64,000 nucleotides of DNA from Colocasia esculenta (Eukaryota; Streptophyta; Magnoliopsida; Alismatales; Araceae). Position numbers and translations under genes: made by a program. Positions 10,172 through 21,540 of the stretch are shown here, one piece after another; the stretch's first letter is position 1; every line of letters begins with the position of its first letter. The notes under the pieces were generated by a model. It did not search any database. It was given only the letters and a program-made list of their open reading frames with translations, and was not told the DNA's origin. Where the stretch lies: contig CM024758.1 of assembly GCA_014218235.1 (NCBI GenBank), positions 105,375,698 through 105,439,697 of the forward strand. The letters are read 5' to 3'.

Positions 10172-10572
10172 GTGTCGACACTAGATCAAGTGGTGTCTAC
10201 ACGATGCTTCAAACACAAGACAAAATCATGCAAAACTGGTCAGGTAGGGTGGACACTAGTTCAAGTAGTGTCGACACTAGAGACAGGTTCCAGAAAACCT
10301 TCTGGAAAACATGGGACAGTGTGTCGACACTAGTTGAGGTAGTGTCGACACTAGATCAGTTTTCCAAAACTTTCTGGGAAAAACTGGTTCAGTGTGTCGA
10401 CACTAGATGAGGTAGTGTCGACACTAGATGGCTTTCCCAGAACACTCTCTGGGCTGTTTGGGACAGGGTGTCGACACTAGATGGGGTAGTGTCGACACTA
10501 GAGGGCTTCCCAGAACACTCTCTGGGCTGCCTTGGGACAGTGTGTCGACACTAGTTCAAGTAGTGTCGACAC
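10172..10572. promoter_or_regulatory. GTGTCGACAC paired-dyad array in LTR A
   Basis: Twelve dyads start at 10172, 10193, 10247, 10268, 10321, 10342, 10394, 10415, 10468, 10489, 10542 and 10563. Every pair is offset by exactly 21 bp, and pairs recur every 73-75 bp. The second and third dyads are degenerate by one or two bases; the rest keep GTCGAC. Spacers carry TTCCCAGAACA and TTGGGACAG words. Equivalent arrays are in the sister LTRs. Confidence 0.92.
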
Positions 10573-11673
10573 TAGAGCCCTTCCAGAACAAAACTTATGA
10601 GTCATGTGAAACCCGAAAACACATGCCATGCATCGATTCACTTCCAACTCTTATAACTCTCTAACGATTGACATTTGGACAAAACGTTCAACATGAAAGA
10701 TGAAGAGGACAACTAGTAGAAGAATTTTGATCAAATTCGGTCTCGAATCCCGAGAAAACATGTGAAGAACAAAATCAAGTGAAACCCGAAATCACAGTAT
10801 CAAGCAGAGACTCTCTTATCATGCTCCTAACTCTCTAACGAAAAACCTTTGGACAAAACGTCCAACATAGAAGATGATCATGACTTCAAGCAAAAGAACT
10901 TTCATGAAGAAAGTTTAGTTAAATTCGGTCTTGAATCGTGTGCACAATAAGACGAACGGAAAAGCCCTACTGTGCAAGACTTCGGGAAAATCACCAACAC
11001 ACGATGAATACTCCATGAAAATTGGGCAAATCAAGTGCAAATGAACATAGACTCGATGCTCTACATGATGGTATAGGTTCTTCTTTAATCTTGGCCGAGA
11101 ACACCTACCTTTACGAAGATCTAAAACCAGTTGATGTTCTGGACTCAACAGAGGATGCAGGGGATGAAGCTACAGATTCCCAGCCTTTCTCCTGCTCCTC
11201 AGAAGTTCTTGCCTGCCTCCAAACGACTCCAACTCGTTGTTAAACCTTCCCCAAGAGTTTGAGGACGAGTTCTTATAGTTTTAGGATGTTGTTAAGAGTC
11301 CTAACGATACTAGGAAAGGGGCTACGAGCTCTGTTTCCTAGTTTCCAGGAAATCTGGATTCCCTTACCAAAAAGAGGTAGCCAAGGTTTAGGAAACCACC
11401 AATTGGGATTGAGTTCGATTTTGGCTTACCTTACATGACTATTCATCCATAATTTAACCCTAAATTACCCTCACTAATTACTGCATAATTACATACACTA
11501 ATTTCTGGGCAATTTCCTGTCCTAGTTTATTCATATCCTTGGGCCAAATATGCTCTATTGCCCAATCTTATTAATAGGTCATTAACACATGGTATTGGAA
11601 GTCTCTAATACGTTTATTTAATTTATCCCTCTATATTTCTGAAATTTTAAATTGCTAATTTCCGGGTGTTACA

Positions 11674-11686
11674 TCCTCCCCCACTT
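11674..11686 (-). other. Polypurine tract of outer Ty3 element
   Basis: AAGTGGGGGAGGA on the minus strand touches the 3' LTR, where plus-strand DNA synthesis is primed. It fixes the element as minus-strand. Confidence 0.8.
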
Positions 11687-14681
11687 AAGAAATTTGGTCC
11701 CCAAATTTACGCATAATGGTGTAGTTCGTACCTGAGAATAGTTCCGGGTGGTTTTTCTTCATTCTTTCCTCTGTTTCCCAGGTAGCATTAGTAACTCCGT
11801 CTCGACTCCATTGGACCTTCACCATAGGTATGGTACGATTCCTGAGTCGCTGAATCTTCCGATCCAACAGTTTGATCGGCTTCTCTTCATAAGTCAGGTC
11901 CTCCCGAATCTCCAAGTCCTCGTGGTCAATTACATGGTCGGAATTGAATAAGTACTTCCGCAGCATGGATATGTGGAACACATTATGCACGGTTGCCAGT
12001 TGCGGAGGTAGTGCAAGTCTATACGCCACCTGACCAATTCTTTCCAGAATTTCAAATGGCCCTATGAATCTGGGACTTAGTTTTCCTTTGATCCCAAATC
12101 TTTGTATTCCCCTTGAAGGTGAGACCTTCAAGAAGACATGTTCGCCAACCTGAAATTCCAGCTCTCTCCTTCTCTTGTCTGCATAACTCTTCTGTCGGGA
12201 TTGCGCTATCTTCAGACGTTCCCTGACAATCTGAACCTTCCGGACAGTCGCCTCAATCAAGTCGGGTCCAACCCATTGGTTCTCCCCAACCTCTTCCCAA
12301 CAAAGGGGTGATCTGCAACTCCTGCCATATAAGGCTTCAAATGGAGCCATTTTGATACTAGCCTGATAGCTGTTGTTATAAGCAAACTCCATCAAGTACA
12401 ACTGATCATCCCATCGACCTTTGAAATCCAGCACCAGAGCACGAAGCATATCCTCCACAATTTGATTGGTCCTTTCAGTTTGTCCATCAGTCTGAGGATG
12501 GAAGGCAGTACTAAAGTTTAGTCTAGTACCCATTGCTGCTTGTAAACCCTTCCAGAAGTGTGAAGTAAATCTAGGGTCCCGATCTGATATTATGCTAGAT
12601 GGAACCCCATGCAGTCTAACTACTTCCTTAACATATAGAGCGGCCAACACATCCACTGACCATGTACTCTTGATCGGCAAGAAGTGAGCCGACTTAGTCA
12701 ATCGATCAACTATTACCCAAATTGCATCCATACCACCTCTAGTCTTGGGCAATCCCATGATAAAGTCCATACCGATACTATCCCACTTCCACTCTGGGAT
12801 TTCTAGTGGTAGCAGTCCACCAGCTGTACGAAAATGCTCGGCTTTGACTTTCATGCATGTTAAGCAGTATGCCACATGATCGGCCACATCCCTCTTCATG
12901 TTTGGCCACCAGTACGACCTTTTTAAATCTTGGTACATCTTTGTTGATCCTGGATGAATCGTATATTTGGACTGGTGAGCTTCATTCAGTAACCTCTTCT
13001 TGAGTTCTTCATGATCAGGGACACATGTTCTACATCGGAATAATAATCTTCCCTCTGCTGATAGAGTAAAGTCGGGTCTTTGTTCTAGCTTCTCCCTGAT
13101 CTGCACTAAGAATGGATCTTCTCCCTGTTTCTCCTTGATTTCGGTCAGTAGACCGGATTGTATCTGGAGATTGGAAATCATTACTTGTTTCTCCTTCTTT
13201 TCCATGTCTAAATTAAGACTTCCAAATTGCTCCAGTAACTTCCATTCTCCCAACATCATACTAGCTAGCATAGCTCCTGGTTGTCTACTTAGAGCGTCAG
13301 CCACTACATTGGCTTTCCCAGGGTGATATTGAATGGAAAAGTCAAAGTCCTTAAGGTACTCTAACCACCTTCTTTGTCTCATGTTAAGCTCCTTCTGTGA
13401 GAACAAGTATTTCAAACTCTTGTGGTCAGAAAAGACTTTAAATTGCTCACCATAGATATAATGCCTCCAAATCTTCAAGGTGAATACTACAGCTGCTAAC
13501 TCCAGGTCATGAACCGGGTAGTTCACTTCGTGGATCTTCAACTGTCTGGAAGCATAAGCTATAACTTTCCCTTGTTGCATTAAGACGCATCCCAGACCTA
13601 TTCCAGAATCATCTGAATAAATTTCAAATCCTCCCTCTTCAGTGGGTAAGGCGAGGACAGGAGCAGTGGTCAGACACTTCTTTAAGTTGTTAAAGCTTCC
13701 CTCACAATCATCAGTCCAAACAAACAGATTTTCCTTCCGGGTCAGCTTGGTTAATGGCACTGCAATCTTTGAGAAATTTATAGACCTTCGGTAATATCCT
13801 GCTAGACCTAGGAAGCTCCTGATCTCAGTGACGCTTGTCGGTCTTTCCCATTTCAGAACAACCTCAACCTTTGATGGATCAACAGCGATACCATCTTTGG
13901 TTACCACATGTCCTAGAAAGGATACCTCCTCAAGCCAGAATTCACATTTACTTAACTTGGCAAATAGTTTGTTCTCTCTCAAAATCTGCAATGAAATTCT
14001 CAAATGCTCCTCATGCTCTTCCTTGTCTTGGAATAAATCAATATATCATCGATGAATACCACCACAAACTTATCAAGGTATGGGCGATAAATGCTATTCA
14101 TCAGCTGCATGAAAACTGCAGGGGCATTTGTTAGTCCAAAAGGCATAACAATAAATTCATAATGCCCATACCTGCTTCGGAAGGCAGTCTTGTGAATGTC
14201 TTCTCCTTTGATCCTCAATTGATGATAACCGGATCAGAGATCTATTTTAGAGAAGTATCTAGCTCCAGATAATTGATCAAACAACTCATCAATTCTCGGC
14301 AGAGGGTATTTGTTCTTGATGGTTAACTGATTCAGTTGTCTGTAATCTATGCATAGCCTCATCGACCCATCTTTCTTCTTGACGAAGAGGACAGGTGCAC
14401 CCCATGGCGATGTGCTTGGTCGGATGAAACCCTTCTCTAACAGTTCCATCAGTTGCTCTTTTAATTCTTTCAGTTCTGCGGGGGACATTCTATATGGTGC
14501 CCTAGATACCGGTGCTGCACAGGGACCAATTCGATGGTAAAATCGACCTCTCGCTCCGGAGGAATTCCTGGCAAGTCTTCGGGAAAAAAACATCAGCGTA
14601 TTCGCTGACGACATGGATGTCCTCTACTTTGACTTCCTTCTTTAAAATTACTACAGCAGCAAGAAAGGCCATACAACCTTT
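11685..14681 (-). pseudogene. pol: Ty3 pol: reverse transcriptase, RNase H, integrase, chromodomain
   Basis: Reading down from 14681, 14614-14234 holds the RT N-terminal part (GSMRLCIDYRQLNQLTIKNK). After an in-frame TGA at 14234-14236, 14218-14000 has the palm with the F-I-D-D active site. A frame change at about 14027 (AAA shortened to AA) leads to a long 772-codon frame, 14003-11685. In that frame RNase H spans about residues 125-240 (YSDDSG, LELA, SDHKSL, ADALSR). The integrase zinc region (H-H-C-C) is near 345-395, and the D-D-E core (GMDFIMGLP, ISDRDPRF, TDGQTERTNQ) near 410-530. A chromodomain (VKVQWSRDGVTNATWE) is near 710-755. The piece upstream of residue RKGCMAFL is cut off by the nested LTR. 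The protein would copy and insert the element; the chromodomain usually targets heterochromatin. Confidence 0.93.
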
Positions 14682-14686
14682 CCTCA
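14682..14686. repeat. Target-site duplication CCTCA (left)
   Basis: CCTCA precedes the nested LTR start at 14687 and recurs at 38242-38246 after its last LTR. The uninterrupted sister copy at about 20576-20590 reads straight through this site, confirming a simple insertion. Confidence 0.9.
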
Positions 14687-17578
14687 TGTCACGCCCCGAA
14701 TATTTAGCAGCGGAATAAATACCGGGTGACGTGAACGATACAAACCGGCGTATCACAGTTGAATAGTGCAGAGTCACAGTCGATTATAATAACACATTCA
14801 AGACTATAATATGGTCACCATTAGTATACTTTATTTCATTTCATTCAACTAGATACAACCTCACATAAGAAGAATTAACCAAAGGGTCCATCATTCAAAT
14901 AAACTTCCACAAAAGTTTCACTATTACATAGACTACTCAAATTTCTATTTCTAAACTGTCATCTATTCTAGGACGGGTGCTCGTCACTCTTGCCCAGTCC
15001 CATCCGACTCCACGGGTTCTTCATCACTACCTGAAAAAGGGCAGGATGATAGGGGTGAGCGAACTAGCTCAGTAGGATTTATATCTCAATCACGTGCGGG
15101 CACTAGTATACATGATTAACATTTATATAGGCAGATATGCTTATGAGTATGCTGACAATGCATGCTTTTCTAACAAGTTGAATAGCAAAGTAGAACGGAT
15201 ATCATATCAGATCAATTGTCGAGTTCCATATAAATGGACAGATAATTCAAGATTAAAATCATGTCAGAAGAGATTGGCCATATTCAAACAGAGTTCATGT
15301 GTTCACAAGAACAAACTTATCATATCATGTCAAGTCAAACTTATCAAGTCAAACAGGAGGCACAATTCACAATCTTGCATGTCAGGTGTGCTATGCCAAG
15401 CACCAAGAGTCCATACTCCCTCGGTTAACAAGTACGTTGGGGCGCTCTTCCCCAGGACCGGACAGGGCCCTATTGCACAGGCATTGTATCAAGTTTTGGA
15501 CCGGAGTCCCACGATGTGCCGAACAAACATATTCATATTATGGCCACAGAGTTTCAATGACAAGCTCATAGTAAAAAGAACATGATCACTCATAGAGTCA
15601 AGGAATGACAAACAGCTCAAAAGAACAAGGCAGGATAACGTCGTATCTTATATTTCATAATTCATTAATGTCTTGACATGAGGGTGTTTCTAAAGACAGA
15701 TCATATGTAGAACATGTACTTTCCTAACATGTATGCATATGACAAATAATCAATTGAACACCGGAAAACATGAAACCATGAAACTCATATGCAAATCACC
15801 ACTAACATGTCCATACTAATCATGTATTCATCCCCACATTCATAACATATTCTTATCTTATCAATTGACAATAAGCAAGATCACAAGATAATCCAAGGAT
15901 CATAAGAACAATCAAAATTACACATTAGAATCATATTCATATCATTACCATTTCCTTTAATGGTTTGATTTATTTTAAGTCCATGCATACTATATAACAT
16001 CATGTACATGCTTGAAGACATCATGAAATGATTAGACCCAAATTATACAAAAATCTTGTAAGGGTAGTGTCGACACTAGATCAGGTGGTGTCGACACCAT
16101 GCTCCAAACCCAAGACAAAATCAGGCAAAACTGGTCAGGTAGTGTCGACACCAGTTCAGGTAGTGTCGACACTAGAGACAGATTCCACAACCCATCTGGA
16201 AAATATGGGACAGTGTGTCGACACTAGATGGGTAGTGTCGACACTAGATCAGTTTCCCAGAACTCCCTGGTAAAAATTGGGACAGTGTGTCGACACTAGA
16301 TGAGGCAGTGTCGACACTAGATGGCCTTCCCAGAACAACTTCTGGGCTGTTTGGGACAGGGTGTCGACACTAGCTGAGGCAGTGTCGACACTAGAGGCCT
16401 CCCAGAACACTCTCTGGGCTGCTTTGGGATAGTGTGTCGACACTAGTCCAAGTAGTGTCGACACTAGAGTCCTTCCAGAACAAAACTTAAGGGTCATGTG
16501 AGACCCGAAAACACATGCCATGCAGCGATTCACTTCAAACTCTTATAACTCTCTAACGATTGACATTTGGACAAAACGTTCAACATGAAAGATGAAGAAG
16601 ACAACTAGTAGAAGAAGTTTTATGTTGAGGGTTTGATCGAATTCGGTCTCAAATCCCGAGAAAACATGTGAAGAACAGAAATCAAGTAAAACCCAAAATC
16701 ACAGTTTAAAACAGAGACTCTCTTATCATGCTCCTAACTCTCTAACGAAAAACATTTGGACAAAACGTCCAACATAGAAGATGATCGTGACTTCAAATAG
16801 GAGAACTTTCATGAAGAAAGTTTAGTCAAATTTGGTCTTGAATCGTGTGCACAATATGACGAACGAGAAAAGCCCTAACGGTGCAAGACTTCGGAAAAAT
16901 CACCAATACACGATGAATACTCCATGAAAATTGGGCAAATCAAGTGCAAATGATCCTAGACTCAAAGAACTACATGTTGGCATTTTTCTTTAATCTTGGC
17001 CGAGAACACCTACCTTTACGAAGATCTAAAACCTGTTGATGTTCTGGACGCAACAGAGGATGCAGGGGATGAAGCTCCGGATTCCCAGCCTTTCTCCTGC
17101 TCCTCAGAAGTTCTTGCTTGCTTCCAAACGACTCAACTTCGTTGTTAAACCTTCCCCAAGAGTTTAGGGACGAGTTCTTATAGTTTTAGGATGTTGTTAA
17201 GAGTCCTAATGATGCTAGGAAAGGGGCTACGAGCTCTGTTTCCTAGTTTCCAGAAAATCTGGGATTCCTTTACTTAAAAGAGGTAGCCAAGGTTTAGGAA
17301 ACCACCAATTGGGATTGAGTTCGGTTTTGGCTTACCTTACATGACTACTCATCCATAATATGACTCTAAATTACCCTCCCTAATTACTGCATAATTACAT
17401 ACACGAATTTCTGGGCAATTTCCTGTCCTAGTTTGTTCATATCCTTGGGCCAAATGTGCTCTATTGGCCCAATCTTATTAATAGGTCATTAACACATGGT
17501 ATTGGAAGTCTCTCCAATATTATTTATTTTATCCTCTATCTTTCTAAATTTTAAATTTGCTAATTTTGGGGTGTTACA
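14687..17578 (-). repeat. 3' LTR of inner Ty3 element (LTR B)
   Basis: TGTCACG to GTGTTACA, 2892 bp. It differs from LTR A by scattered substitutions and lacks a stretch around 15720. It has the same TATA/G-box pair (15077-15096). Confidence 0.9.
16067..16464. promoter_or_regulatory. GTGTCGACAC paired-dyad array in LTR B
   Basis: Six pairs with the same organisation as in LTR A, first dyad 16067-16076 and last 16455-16464. Confidence 0.9.
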
Positions 17579-17590
17579 TCCTCCCCACTT
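17579..17590 (-). other. Polypurine tract of inner Ty3 element
   Basis: AAGTGGGGAGGA on the minus strand, next to LTR B. Confidence 0.78.
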
Positions 17591-17610
17591 AAGAAATTTG
17601 GTCCCCAAAT

Positions 17611-20600
17611 TTAGCATAATGGTGTAGTCCGTACCTGAGAATAGTTCCGGTGGTTTTTCTTCATTCTTTCCTCTGTTTCCCAGGTAGCATTAGTAACTCC
17701 GTCTCGACTCCATTGAACCTTCACCATAGGTATGGTACGAGTCCTGAGTCGCTGAATCTTCCGATCCAACAGTTTGATCGGCTTCTCTTCATAAGTCAGG
17801 TCCTCCCGAATCTCCAAGTCCTCGTGATCAATTACATGGTCGGCATTGAATAAGTACTTCCGCAGCATGGATATGTGGAACACATTATGCACGTTTGCTA
17901 GTTTCGGAGGTAGTGCAAGTCTATACGCCACCTGACCAATTCTTTCCAGAATTTCAAATGGCCCTATAAATCTGGGACTTAGTTTTCCTTTGATCCAAAT
18001 CTTTGTATTCCCCTCGAAGGTGAGACCTTCAAGAAAACATGTTCGCCAACCTGAAATTCCAGTTCTCTCCTTCTCTTGTCTGCATAACTCTTCTGTCTGG
18101 ATTGTGCTATCTTCAGACGTTCCCTGACAATCTGAACTTCCGGACAGTGGCCTCAATCAAGTCGGGTCCAACCCATTGGTTCTCCCCAACCTCTTCCCAA
18201 CAAAGGGGTGATCTGCAACTCCTGCCATATAAGGCTTCAAATGGAGCCATTTTGATACTAGCCTGATAGCTGTTGTTATAAGCAAACTCCATCAAGTACA
18301 ACTGATCATCCCATCGACCTTTGAAATCCAGCACCAAAGCACGAAGCATATCCTCCACAATTTGATTGGTCCTTTCAGTTTGTCCATCAGTCTGGGATGG
18401 AAGGCAGTACTAAAGTTTAATTTAGTACCCATTGCTGCTTGTAAACCCTTCCAGAAGTGTGAAGTAAATCTAGGGTCCCGATCTGATATTATGCTAGATG
18501 GAACCCCGTGCAGTCTAACTACTTCCTTAACATATAGAGGCCAACACATCCACTGACCATGTACTCTTGATCGGCAAGAAGTGAGCCGACTTAGTCAATC
18601 GGTCAACTATTACCCAAATTGCATCCTTACCACCTCTAGTCTTGGGCAATCCCATGATAAAGTCCATACCGATACTATCCCACTTCCACTCTGGGATTTC
18701 TAGTGGTAGCAGTCCACCAGCCGTACGGAAATGTTCGGCTTTGACTTTCATGCATGTCAAACAGTATGCCACATGATCGGCCACATCCCTCTTCATGTTT
18801 TGGCCACCAGTACGACCTTTTAAATCTTGGTACATCTTTGTTGATCCTGGATGAATCGTATATTTGGACTGGTGATCTTCATTCAGTAACCTCTTATTGA
18901 GTTCTTCATGATCAGGGACACATGTTCTACCTCTGAATAACAATCTTCCTTCTGCTGATAGAGTAAAGTCGGGTCTTTGTTCTAACTTCTCCCTGATCTG
19001 TACTAAGAGTGGGTCTTCTCCCTGTTTCTCCTGGATTTCGGTCTGCAGACCAAATTGTATCTGGAGATTGGAAATCATTACTTGTTTCTCCTTCTTTTCC
19101 ATGTCTAAATTCAGACTTGCAAATTGTTCCAGTAACTTCCATTCGCCCAGCATCATACTAGCTAGAACAGTTCCTGGTTGTCTACTTAGAGCGTCTGCCA
19201 CTACATTGGCTTTTCCAGGGTGATATTGGATGGAAAAGTCAAAGTCCTTAAGGTACTCTAACCACCTTCTTTGTCTCATGTTAAGCTCTTTCTATGAGAA
19301 CAGGTACTTCAAACTCTTGTGGTCAGAAAAGACTTTAAATTGCTCACCATAGATATAATGCCTCCAGATCTTCAAGGCGAATACTACGGCGGCTAACTCC
19401 AGGTCATGAACCGGATAGTTCACTTCGTGGATCTTTAACTGTCTGGAAGCATAAGCTATTACCTTCTCTTGTTGCATTAGGACACATCTGAGTCCAGTAC
19501 CAGAAGCATCTGAATAAATTTCAAATCCTCCCTCTTCAGTGGGTAAGGCGAGGACAGGAGCAGTAGTCAGACACTTCTTCAAGTTATTGAAACTTTCCTC
19601 GCAATCCTCATTCCACACAAACGGATTTTCCTTCCGGGTCAGCTTGGTTAATGGTACTGCAGTCTTTGAGAAATCCTTTATAAACCTTCGATAGTACCCA
19701 GCTAATCCCAGAAAACTCCTGATCTCTGTGACGCTTGTCGGTCTTTCCCATTTCAACACAGCCTCAACCTTTGATGGATCAACAGCGATACCATCTTTGG
19801 TCACCACATGCCCGAGAAAGGATACCTCCTCAAGCCAGAATTCACATTTACTTAACTTGGCATATAGTTTGTTCTCCCTCAAAATCTGCAATGAAATCCT
19901 CAAATGCTTCTCATGCTCTTCCTTTGTCTTGGAATAGATCAATATATCATCGATGAATACCACCACAAACTTATCAAGATATGGGCGATAAATGCTATTC
20001 ATCAGCTGCATGAAAACTGTAGGGGCATTGGTTAGTCCAAAAGGCATAACAATGAATTCATAATGCCCATACCTGCTTCGGAAGGCAGTCTTGTGAATGT
20101 CTTCTCCTTTGATCCTCAATTGATGATAACCAGAGCGGAGATCTATTTTAGAGAAGTACCTAGCTCCAGATATTGATCAAACAACTCATCAATTCTCGGC
20201 AGAGGGTATTTGTTCTTGATGGTTAACTGATTCAGTTGTCTGTAATCTATGCATAGTCTCATCGACCCATCTTTCTTCTTGACGAAGAGGACAGGTGCAC
20301 CCCATGGTGATGTGCTTGGTCGGATGAAACCCTTCTCTAACAGTTCCATCAGTTGCTCTTTTAATTCCTTCAGTTCTACGAGGGACATTCTATATGGTGC
20401 CCTAGATACCGGTGCTGCACCAGGGACCAATTCGATGGTAAAATCGACTCTCGCTCGGAGGAATTCCTGGCAAGTCTTCGGGAAAAAACATCAGCGTATT
20501 CGCTGACGACATGGATGTCCTCTACTTTGACTTCCTTATTTGCAATGACTACGGCAGCAAGAAAGGCCATACAACCTTTCCTCATCATCCTTTTAGCTTG

Positions 20601-20621
20601 CAATGCAGAGATAACTGACAA
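17611..20621 (-). pseudogene. pol: Ty3 pol of inner element, many frame breaks
   Basis: Same domain order as the outer copy but in seven fragments. 20621-20376 and 20430-20143 hold the protease-RT linker and RT N-terminus. 20119-19292 is the RT palm with F-I-D-D and RNase H to SLKYLFS. 19279-18527 holds the end of RNase H, the zinc region and the first part of the integrase core. 18549-18292 and 18358-18113 hold the rest of the core. 18156-17611 is the C-terminal part with the chromodomain. Breaks include a CAG-to-TAG stop at 19289-19291 and one-base losses in short runs when compared with the outer copy (for example CCC to CC near 17994 and AA to A near 20171). Confidence 0.9.
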
Positions 20622-20875
20622 ACTCCTGCGTTTCTATCCCCGGTGAACACTAGTTTGGGTACTAGCTAAAAGTTACCCTACTTCTCCTGCAATTTATACT
20701 AGCCCCATGTTCAGACATCCAGTCTGCTCCAGTATCACATCATACCCTGCCATGTCCATACATATTAAATTTGCTGGTAGGTTTTGGGTTTCAATCAACT
20801 CCTCACTGGATATATGGTTTTAAGATTGGTACCCGACCAATCGGGTTTGACACAACTATTCCGATTTCATTGGGA
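20581..20875 (-). pseudogene. Ty3 gag-protease C-terminal remnant
   Basis: Matches the outer copy at 38247-38545 (protease region, residues ILGADWMSEHGA in that copy). Here it carries at least six one-base losses in short runs within 300 bp, so no frame stays open. It is cut at 20870 by the Sirevirus, and the other half resumes at 34046. Confidence 0.75.
20871..20875. repeat. Target-site duplication TGGGA (left)
   Basis: TGGGA is found here and at 34041-34045. The intact sister sequence at about 38542-38550 has it once. Confidence 0.95.
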
Positions 20876-21098
20876 TGTTGGGTTGAATGCCTAATTCATA
20901 TCATTTCCCTCCTATTTTGATGATGACAAGAAGTGTTCTTAAAGCAATTTAATTGAAACATGTCAAAAAATATCATACCTGAAATTCATGTTCATAAAGT
21001 ATTTTTCAAACCACATTTATCATTTATGGTCATGATAAATCATTTAACTAATGATATATGTGTTTATTTTTCAGGTACTAACATTTTATGCAAAAGAT

Positions 21099-21415
21099 GT
21101 GTCGACACACCCATCAATGGTGTCGACACATCAACACAGATTCAAAGGGAAATTGTGTAAAATGTCAAGAGTGTGTCGACACATGTCAAGAGTGTGTCGA
21201 CACGAGTGGCAGTTTTCCAGAGATCAAGGGTACCCAGGTCGACACACTCCCAGAGCAGGTCGACACTAGACCCAGTTCCCAGAACAGCCAGTTTGAGGAA
21301 TTGGGACAGCAGGTCGACACACTCAAGAGCAGGTCGACACAGGACCTTCCTCCCAGAACAGGTTTTTCCATCTTTGGGACAGTGTGTCGACACAACCACC
21401 AGGGCAGGTCGACAC
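21099..21415. promoter_or_regulatory. GTCGAC paired-dyad array in Sirevirus 1 5' LTR
   Basis: Ten dyads start at 21099, 21120, 21173, 21194, 21236, 21257, 21311, 21331, 21384 and 21406. Pair offsets are 21, 21, 21, 20 and 22 bp. Pair-to-pair steps are 74, 63, 75 and 73 bp. Forms are GTGTCGACAC and AGGTCGACAC. Spacers hold TTCCCAGAACA and TTGGGACAG words like those in the Ty3 LTRs. The array lies upstream of the promoter. Confidence 0.93.
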
Positions 21416-21451
21416 ACTACGGAATCTTTTCATCTTAAAGGTTGATGCTGC

Positions 21452-21540
21452 CACGTGTCTGCCTAGGGCGATGGGGAATCAACCTAGGATCGTGTGCCCT
21501 TATACCTAAAGGGTATCTTTGGATTCTTTTGGATATAAAA
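21452..21540 (+). promoter_or_regulatory. Sirevirus 1 LTR promoter (G-box and TATA box)
   Basis: CACGTG at 21452-21457 within CCACGTGTC, a typical G-box/ABRE, and TATAAAA at 21534-21540. The same pair is at 32927/33008 in the 3' LTR and at 56204/56285 in Sirevirus 2. Transcription would start about 30 bp below the TATA box. Confidence 0.7.

Larger units (their letters stand above)
8714..11673 (-). repeat. 3' LTR of outer Ty3 element (LTR A)
   Basis: Runs from TGTCACGCC to GTGTTACA on the plus strand, 2960 bp. It contains the GTGTCGACAC dyad array (10172-10572), a TATA-like site with a neighbouring CACGTG (9105-9124), and a duplicated segment (about 10650-10710 and 10828-10885) sharing TCTCTAACGA and TTGGACAAAACGT. 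All ORFs inside it are by-products of the repeats. Confidence 0.88.

Noticed and set aside
10172..10572. CRISPR-like regular repeat array
   Set aside because: The repeats are 10-bp palindromes in a plant retrotransposon LTR, spacers are shared between units, and there are no cas genes.
21099..21415. SalI linker or adaptor contamination as the source of GTCGAC
   Set aside because: The sites recur with the same spacing and flanks in eight independent positions inside conserved LTRs, so they are genomic.
21142..21445. Short ORFs with Cys, Arg, Val-Asp-Thr repeats over the dyad arrays
   Set aside because: They exist in several frames on both strands only because the palindromic repeat contains no stops. 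No start context or family match.
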